In this document: positions 58,031 through 64,000 of the stretch, one piece after another
Layout of the letters: each line of letters starts with the position of its first letter
How positions within the stretch are numbered: the first letter of the stretch is position 1
Assembly (NCBI GenBank): GCA_003868215.1
Contig: QWDQ01000008.1
Span: forward strand, 310,001 to 374,000
Length of the DNA: 64,000 nt
Reading direction: 5' to 3'
Origin: Pseudophaeomoniella oleicola
Lineage: Eukaryota > Ascomycota > Eurotiomycetes > Phaeomoniellales > Phaeomoniellaceae
The notes under the pieces: model-generated
Databases searched by the model: none
Told to the model about the DNA's origin: nothing
What the model saw: the letters and a program-made list of their open reading frames with translations, nothing else
Program-made: the position numbers and the translations under genes

Positions 58031-58066
58031 TTTACGTCCGTTGAAACACGCCGCAACGTAGCAACT

Positions 58067-59257
58067 ATGACGAGATCTCACCGTCGTGGCCCATGGCTTC
58101 CTGAGGAGGACCAAGCCTTAATGCAACTTGTTCACAGCCAGGGTCCTAACAACTGGGTACGGATCTCACAGCATATGAACTATCGATCACCAAAGCAGTG
58201 CCGCGAGCGATTTCACCAGAATCTCAAGCCAACGCTAAACCATGAGCCCATTTCTGCCGAGGAAGGTGAAATGATAGAGCAAATGGTAGCAGAGATGGGT
58301 AAGCGTTGGGCAGAGATTGCTCGCAGGTTAGGCAATCGAAGTGACAACGCAGTCAAGAACTGGTGGAATGGAAGCATGAACCGACGAAAGAGGAATGTTA
58401 TTCAGTCAAGCAGCAAGATTTTGTCCAACCGCCTGGAGCCACTGTCAGTAACACGACACACGGTAGCACACGTTGCCTCGCAGCCTCATCGTCGCCACAG
58501 CTACTCCAGATCCTGGAATGACTCCCGACCTACATTGGCAGCAGCATCACACGAGCTCCCTCAACTTCATTCAACGTACTCTCAATCTTCCCATTCAGTT
58601 TATCAGAGTCGACCAGAGATGGCGAGTCACTTCGGGTCAAATACAGGGTCTATGGGTCCGAGAAGGGAACAACAAATGCCTTCGCTTGGGTTACCTCAGC
58701 CAGTCCTTGCCGCATATTCCTCGGCACCGTCCTTATACTCAAGCTCTACACGCCCTCGAATGCTGCTGTTACCAAGTCCTCAGAGACAAATCGAACCACC
58801 AATGATTTCTCCAGTGGGCTCGGAAATTTCTGTTCCACTTTCACTCGAACGTGCCCCTTCTCTTGTTTCAGATCATAATTCCAATTCGTCAATTTCGCCT
58901 AAGACAGTACATTCACCAAGGCCAGATCTTCCAGCGCCCATCGACACAAGGTCTACTCGACGAGGGAGCTTGCCATCGATTGAGATACCATTGCACCCTC
59001 GCCAAGGTGATGAAGCATATCTTTCCGCTTACCGTCAGGCAGGTGTACCGGAAGGAAAGCATTTCAGCTCCCAGCTACAATTACCTAGGCAGGAGGAGAA
59101 CTATGGTCCTCACTTTTCATCATGGCAACGAGGCCATCATCACTCGCATTCTGCTTCAAACCCTTCACTTCCTCCGCTGGTCGAACACACAATGGTTGAA
59201 AAGGGACCACAGAGCGCAAGGGACACACGTATGACGTTCTCGAGTCTCTTGAACTGA
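58067..59257 (+). CDS. flbD: FlbD-type R2R3 Myb developmental regulator
   Basis: Single-exon protein of 396 aa. Two Myb repeats occupy about residues 4-112. The first is RRGPWLPEEDQALMQLVHSQ to NYRSPKQCRERFHQNLKPTL. The second is SAEEGEMIEQMVAEMGKRWAEI to NRSDNAVKNWWNGSMNRRKR. The regular Trp positions are present. This matches Aspergillus FlbD, which acts in the fluffy cascade with FlbB to switch on conidiation, and in some species affects sexual development and secondary metabolism. The remaining 280 residues are Ser/Pro/His-rich with short conserved-looking blocks (RRGSLPSIEIPLHPRQGDEAYLSAYR) and the terminal RMTFSSLLN, probably activation or interaction regions. Start is the ATG directly before the Myb domain. 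The large empty upstream region and likely leader intron suggest complex control. Confidence 0.93.
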   Translation: MTRSHRRGPWLPEEDQALMQLVHSQGPNNWVRISQHMNYRSPKQCRERFHQNLKPTLNHEPISAEEGEMIEQMVAEMGKRWAEIARRLGNRSDNAVKNWWNGSMNRRKRNVIQSSSKILSNRLEPLSVTRHTVAHVASQPHRRHSYSRSWNDSRPTLAAASHELPQLHSTYSQSSHSVYQSRPEMASHFGSNTGSMGPRREQQMPSLGLPQPVLAAYSSAPSLYSSSTRPRMLLLPSPQRQIEPPMISPVGSEISVPLSLERAPSLVSDHNSNSSISPKTVHSPRPDLPAPIDTRSTRRGSLPSIEIPLHPRQGDEAYLSAYRQAGVPEGKHFSSQLQLPRQEENYGPHFSSWQRGHHHSHSASNPSLPPLVEHTMVEKGPQSARDTRMTFSSLLN

Positions 59258-62076
59258 GGTACTCAACACTTTTTATGTTTACCTTCGCTGTATTCGGTTG
59301 TTGATTGTCTTTGAAACTCTACACCTTTATTTCTTTGATCATGGGGTCATGTCTGATACGATAATTATGTATGGAAGGAAAGCGGGTTTTACAAGGGAAG
59401 CCATCGTTGTTCATTCTGTATATTTTCTTGCGTGATGAGCGATGGGCTGGCTAATGTTGGATTTGATGCCTATCGTTGTATTTGATCTCTTGATACCCAG
59501 TCTGTGCTACACAGGGCAAGCAAAACAGGCTGGCCAGTGCTCGGTAACAATGGCATGTAGGCTTAGCCAATAGAATGTACTAATGCGGCCAACGAGACAA
59601 CATCACATTCCTTAAATTCCTCTCATGTGTTCGTTCACTTCGTAGTTCGACGCCGTTCCAGCGCTCTACCCACTAGGGCATTTTGGAATGAGGATGTCAT
59701 AAAAGCCATCACTCTCCTCGGAGCCAGCCAGAAGAGTCTGCCTAGCTCCTCGTGAGGGATGGCAAGGAGAACCGCGCTGGTGCCGGAGCTCTGGGTCAAT
59801 GCAGGAAGGGCGCATTCAGGTTCATCGTCCTTGTGAGCCTTCTTTCCCATTTGGCTCCACATCGTACCGTGGTCTGTCCTCCCGGATTCTAAGATCCGCC
59901 CACTTAGTGCAAATCGCACAAGTCTCGACCTCTTGATTTGGACTGTGTGAGTCCACCGAGGGGGAAGGGGAATTGGTAAAACAAGGGCAACTACATGCGA
60001 AGATGACAACGTCGCGTTATTGTGACGGATATAGCCAGCCGCCTATTCTTCCCGGGTCTGAAATTGTATAGCACCAGGATATGGAGCGGCCCCCCAATAA
60101 TTTCTGGGCCTTGTTTCAATGGCCCAGAGGTCAGGAACAAGTGAAAACGTTATTCCATCATAGTATGCGAACTTAGACCTGTACGCTTTGATGTATTGTT
60201 GCCGATATCAACCTTGAATGAGGAGGTAATGTATCCAGGATGTAAATACAGTCACTTAACCCAAAGTGAAGTTTAGCTCCGGAAGATCCATTTGGACATG
60301 GCCGGTGAAATCTTTGTCCGAGTTCTGTCAATTGCCAATTGCCAAGAGGCGTTGAAGGACCGAGGTCTGGCCAGCCATCGCCCAAACGGTAAACACAAAA
60401 CACAAATCAATCCAATTTGTCCCCTTTGTCATTACCGCATTCCTTTCTCTATCTCCCAGCCCTACATCGGCCACACCGACAATTCCGGTGTTGCGTCTTT
60501 CCAATTGGTGCAATGCCTTCAATATCCCTGAGTCCATCACCATTCGACGAAACCCTTGACCACTGAGGCTGTTCGAACTTCTCTCATGGTAGTGCAGAAT
60601 TGGATGTTAGAAGCTGACGATTGCCTTACCTCGTCAGCGTTGCATTTCGGCACAAACTCAGTTACAGTAGACCAACTGCGATCACCCCTGTTACTTGCCA
60701 GTCCTCACCCGCCGTATATGGTATCTGTTCTTGAACCTCAAGGACGTTCCGACCCTATGCACGGGCGTCTTGCTGTTCTCACTGATCTTGCATGCATACA
60801 TGCATCATTAAAAACGCTGCAGCATTGTTTGAAAAGGACACTGCCTTTCTATGCTTGCATCACGATTCTCTTTGACCTAGCATCTGCAGAACAGCAAGCT
60901 TTACAGCTCATAGTGATGCTGTTGCTGGCAATCCTCATCACCAATTGATCGTAAGCAACTTGTCGAAAGTATCCTTGCCTGTTCAAGCATTATGCAGCGC
61001 GATCTGTGCTGCAGTAAATGGCAAGGATAATTGATGACCTATCACCATCCAGCTGCATCGGGGAGCAGCGAGACAACTCCATGGGGAAGTATCTCAACTG
61101 CACTTATATCGTCTTTAAACACCCAAAACACACCGTCCACCGCTAAACTCGTACGACATCTGTCTGCATCATTCTTTTGCTTCGTCTCATTCAACGCATC
61201 TCGTTATTACAATTTCTTCTATATGCATACTTCCTTGGTTGTGGTGAAATTGTTTTCCCGGATGCTAATCCTTTATCTTCGCAAAACCCAGTTTCTTCTC
61301 TTTCCGAGTGGTCATCATGTGGCTTCATTTCCTTGACAGGCAATGAATCGTTGTACTCTCGGCCATTGTTGCGTTTCAGCAGGCACCTCACGGTATTCTC
61401 TTTATTTAGCCTTTCATGGCCACTCTCGTTTGCCTAGATCTCGCCTTGCTCATCTACTTATGAGATCTTCTCCGGCCCAAAGTCAATGTCTCCAGGAACG
61501 ATCCCAGGTTTACACTGGATGATCACCGAACTCTTGTCCGTGTATACCTGTTTCTTGCATAACCTTCGGCAGCAACGGAAAGGTACCTCAGAGAGATCAC
61601 AAGATATCATCATCTAGAGCCGTTGTGATCATAAGCGTCATAGTTTCAATCTCTCACATTTGGCATGCTGGATCGTCTTTACGACCCTAATGATGATGAC
61701 TGGTCATTACAGCAGACAAGCCGCAGTGGACTCTCTGTTCACCAGTTTTCATCTTGCAGCTATCTGCCGGGAAACAGTAATGCAGCCCACCCTCACTGCG
61801 AACTACATCCCAGGCTGACAGAACACTCTGGAGGGCATTGGATAGGGAACGGGCATACCTCGCTGTTATCTAACCAAACCTGACCCTTCTGAATACTCGC
61901 ATCTCGTTGGTGCCATCTCCCCTTCTACGTAAACAAAACCAGGGCCGGCTCAACTTCGACTCAGGCTTTCACAGGCTGACACCGTTACGACTCTAAGCTG
62001 TTGTGCTCGGGTTCAATCTATACGAATACTATGCCCCTTTTCCAGTCAGTACCAGGTCGTCAAGTGCGTCATTTAC
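59258..62076. other. 2.8 kb intergenic region
   Basis: Downstream of flbD and of the ExoIII-like gene (convergent). Open frames at 59635-60009 (minus) and 60556-60948 (plus) have no recognisable motif and are not called. No RNA gene is seen. Confidence 0.45.
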
Positions 62077-63678
62077 CTATCCCTCGCTTTCTTGTATGTC
62101 TTCATATGTTCTGACCTTCAGCTCAACCCAAACAGGACAGTGATCACTCCGTCCTCTATCTCTCCTATTGTCACAGATATCCGCATCTTTCAGTTGTAAC
62201 CTCGTCTCCCTGTCAGTCTTTTCGAGTTTATTCTTGGTATCAATACATAGGTTCTCAGATGTAATAATGAGATCGACGCGATCGCAACTGGTAGCCCAGG
62301 GGCGGGTACGGGGGTAATAGCTGTATTTTTGGACGGAGGGACCGTGGTGGAAGCGGAATGTGTCAATGCCCTGGAAGGGTTGGGTCTGATCTTGGCTTTG
62401 GTTGCTCTTGGTGACATTGCTGTCATCGTTGTGGTTGCCGTCGTGAGAAGAGGGTTGATGGTTCGATGTATTACTACCTATCCCCCCACTTCCGGTTTCA
62501 TCTGCTGTTCGTCTATCGTTACCACGACTATAGCCGCCGCCGAGAAATCTACGGTTAAAGTCCGCTCGGTTGATGCAGTGCTGTACGGGCCACGTGCGGA
62601 GATTTGGGTACCCGTCGATGCGCTGCGGAGCGATGTTCAGGTCGCCGGCGATCAAGACGGAAAATCCCTGGCCTTCGAGAGAATGAGATTCCTGGAGGAG
62701 GTGGCGATGCACGGCGAGTTTGCGGTCGTGGCGCGTGCCCTCGGGACGACCACTAGTGGGGGAGTAGTAGGGGTTTGTTGTGCCGTTTACGGCGTAGATG
62801 TTGACAATGGCGAGTTTCGGTGGGGTGGAGGGTCGGGTGCACCTCATTGTTGTTACTGCCGTGGTCGTCTTGGGATCATGGAAAGAGGAAGATTCAGTTG
62901 AAGGATCGTTTGGATGATTCTTATCAAGCATAGGGCTTAGATCCTTGGTCTCGATGACCGAGACGCGGCCTTCTAAATCCCAGTCTACGTCCCGTACTTT
63001 CGAGACGTATCGTCCAGCAAAGTCTTCGCGGATGATGGTGGCGATGCCATAGACTCTACCCCCGAATCCCTTGGCATTGTACGGGTCACCCGGGAGATTG
63101 AAGTGGACTGTGTAGGCCGGTCCGTTGTCCGAAAGCAAGCCAGTAGAGGATGGTAAAGTAGATGCCGGCGTGGCGGCGGCAGAGTTTGTCCGCGGTAACG
63201 GATCGTTGATCGCCTTCTTCACGGCGTCCATCGTACGTGTATCCCCTGGCCTGATCTTGACCTCCTGCAGAAGGAGGACATGAGGCCAATGTTGCCGTCG
63301 AAGGAATGCTCGTAGTGAAGGCCTTCCTTCTTTATCAGGATCCTCTGCTTCACCATCATCAAACGCGAACTGGCCATCGCCGCCTCCGTCATCATCGTCG
63401 TCGTCGTAGGGAGAACGAATAACCCTCTTCCTCCGCGAGGATACTGCCGCCGCAAAAAAAGAATCAATCGACTGTTGAAAATACGCTTCCACGTACGGTG
63501 CAATACCGTTGATGTTCCATGTAAAGATCCGGATTGATCCTGGAGTCTGTAGGGAGCTTTTAGAGATCGGCTCTGATGTTGATGATGATGATGTTGATGG
63601 TATGTGTGGTTTTGCTGCCGTTACATGGGAATGTTTCTGGCGTTTCAGAGGGGGAGGAGAGACTGTGTGGCAGTTCAT
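62077..63678 (-). CDS. ExoIII/AP-endonuclease-family nuclease
   Basis: Single-exon protein of 533 aa of the endonuclease/exonuclease/phosphatase superfamily, ExoIII (xth) branch, which cleaves DNA at abasic sites. Catalytic blocks appear in order: TWNINGI with the first metal-ligand Asn, LLQEVKI with the metal-binding Glu, NIYAVNGT in the position of the catalytic Tyr block, GDLNIAP with Asp and Asn, SCDRVDLIITS, and the final SDHCPVWVEL with the Asp-His pair. All key residues are present. Low-complexity inserts (an Asp-rich run near residues 90-115 and an Asn/Ser/Asp-rich run around 390-435) lengthen it well beyond the 320 aa of APE1. No C-terminal GRF zinc finger, as in Apn2, is seen. I start at the ATG encoding MNCHTVSPPPLKRQK, which includes a possible nuclear signal. 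Confidence 0.85.
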   Translation of the reverse strand: MNCHTVSPPPLKRQKHSHVTAAKPHIPSTSSSSTSEPISKSSLQTPGSIRIFTWNINGIAPYVEAYFQQSIDSFFAAAVSSRRKRVIRSPYDDDDDDGGGDGQFAFDDGEAEDPDKEGRPSLRAFLRRQHWPHVLLLQEVKIRPGDTRTMDAVKKAINDPLPRTNSAAATPASTLPSSTGLLSDNGPAYTVHFNLPGDPYNAKGFGGRVYGIATIIREDFAGRYVSKVRDVDWDLEGRVSVIETKDLSPMLDKNHPNDPSTESSSFHDPKTTTAVTTMRCTRPSTPPKLAIVNIYAVNGTTNPYYSPTSGRPEGTRHDRKLAVHRHLLQESHSLEGQGFSVLIAGDLNIAPQRIDGYPNLRTWPVQHCINRADFNRRFLGGGYSRGNDRRTADETGSGGIGSNTSNHQPSSHDGNHNDDSNVTKSNQSQDQTQPFQGIDTFRFHHGPSVQKYSYYPRTRPWATSCDRVDLIITSENLCIDTKNKLEKTDRETRLQLKDADICDNRRDRGRSDHCPVWVELKVRTYEDIQESEG

Positions 63679-64000
63679 TCTGTTTCCCAATCATTGGGGG
63701 GTATGCCCTTGACAAGTAGATGATGTTATCGTCGTTGATATCAATTATTTATCTGGCGTCTCGGTTTGATATCCTGGAACGTTCGTGGAAATCTGTGGGG
63801 ACGTCCCCTTCGTTATGCTTACCAGAAGTTTGTTATAGTAACGATGTTTAATTGGGAAGTTGAAAGCTTGGGTAAAAGAATTCTCCAGCACCTCACAGAG
63901 TTGGTCTCATGGACCAGGTACCTACGATGACAATGGAGCTTGGAGCTTCTCCTCTACTTTACGAGATTGTGGGTGCTTTTGGTGATCGAAGGACGGCGGA
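63679..64000. other. Promoter side of the ExoIII-like gene
   Basis: The last 322 bp of the window. No gene is recognised; an unseen neighbour may begin beyond the edge. Confidence 0.4.

Larger units (their letters stand above)
46395..58066. other. 11.6 kb gene-free region upstream of flbD
   Basis: No protein family was recognised on either strand; the longest frames (51597-52148 minus, 55923-56441 plus) lack motifs. The stretch contains a GAGCARCA minisatellite (46498-46680), CT-rich tracts, a G13 run, a small 13-bp tandem repeat, three exact TACTACGTAGTA palindromes and a likely flbD 5' UTR intron at its end. Long non-coding transcripts or distant control elements are possible but unseen. 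Confidence 0.5.

Noticed and set aside
59640-59690. tRNA-like stretch on the minus strand (TAGTGGGTAGAGCGC followed by GTCGAAC)
   Set aside because: The distance between the D-arm-like and T-arm-like parts is far too short and no acceptor stem pairs.
60556-60948. 130-codon frame on the plus strand
   Set aside because: Possible small gene, but no family motif or splice support; kept only as intergenic sequence.
62329-62901. 190-codon frame antisense to the ExoIII-like gene
   Set aside because: A mirror of the low-complexity inserts and conserved blocks of the real gene on the other strand.

Overview
This window looks like nuclear DNA of a filamentous ascomycete (Pezizomycotina). Genes are split by short GT..AG introns of roughly 40-140 bp, intergenic spaces are long, and the protein set is typical: an FlbD-type Myb developmental regulator, a LaeA-like methyltransferase, a Zn2Cys6/fungal_trans regulator, a DHA1 transporter, a Reg1-type PP1 regulator, and DUF1776 and DUF3712 proteins. 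The class cannot be fixed from the sequence alone. Exon joins were worked out by hand from splice sites, reading phase and family conservation. They give uninterrupted proteins for every multi-exon gene listed.

Layout. 0.5-3.4 kb: a LaeA-like methyltransferase (minus) divergent from a UROD/MetE-like barrel protein (plus). 4.0-5.75 kb: a Reg1-like glucose-repression phosphatase regulator (minus), followed by about 6.6 kb without a convincing gene, apart from a possible relic near 9.5-10 kb. 12.4-25.9 kb is a dense housekeeping stretch: secreted histidine acid phosphatase, cytosine deaminase (FCY1), uroporphyrinogen decarboxylase (HEM12), tRNA m7G46 methyltransferase subunit (TRM82), ribosomal stalk protein P0 (RPP0), a DUF1776 protein and the DNA-protein-crosslink protease WSS1. 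26.2-31.4 kb: a DUF3712 membrane-anchored protein and a Sel1-repeat Nif1/Dsf2-like protein. 33.4-37.5 kb: a divergent MFS transporter/transcription factor pair in which the regulator's zinc cluster is damaged. 38.4-46.4 kb: a FAR-17a/AIG1-like membrane protein, a GNAT-like protein, a CipB/ToxD-like reductase, an NCBP3-like RNA-binding protein with [KR]ELFP repeats, and a PHD-finger protein. 46.4-58.0 kb is an 11.6 kb gene-free stretch leading to flbD. The window ends with an ExoIII-family nuclease.

Most neighbours do not form a shared pathway. The exceptions are the transporter/regulator pair and perhaps the methyltransferase/barrel-protein pair. No tRNA, rRNA, CRISPR array or intact transposon was recognised. 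The main leads are: the zinc-cluster regulator, with a stop at the Cys1 codon and Phe at the Cys4 position; a dispersed perfect 12-bp palindrome (TACTACGTAGTA, five exact copies plus shortened forms) that avoids coding exons; the [KR]ELFP repeat array in the NCBP3-like protein; and the long flbD upstream region with a probable 5' UTR intron that would remove upstream ORFs.
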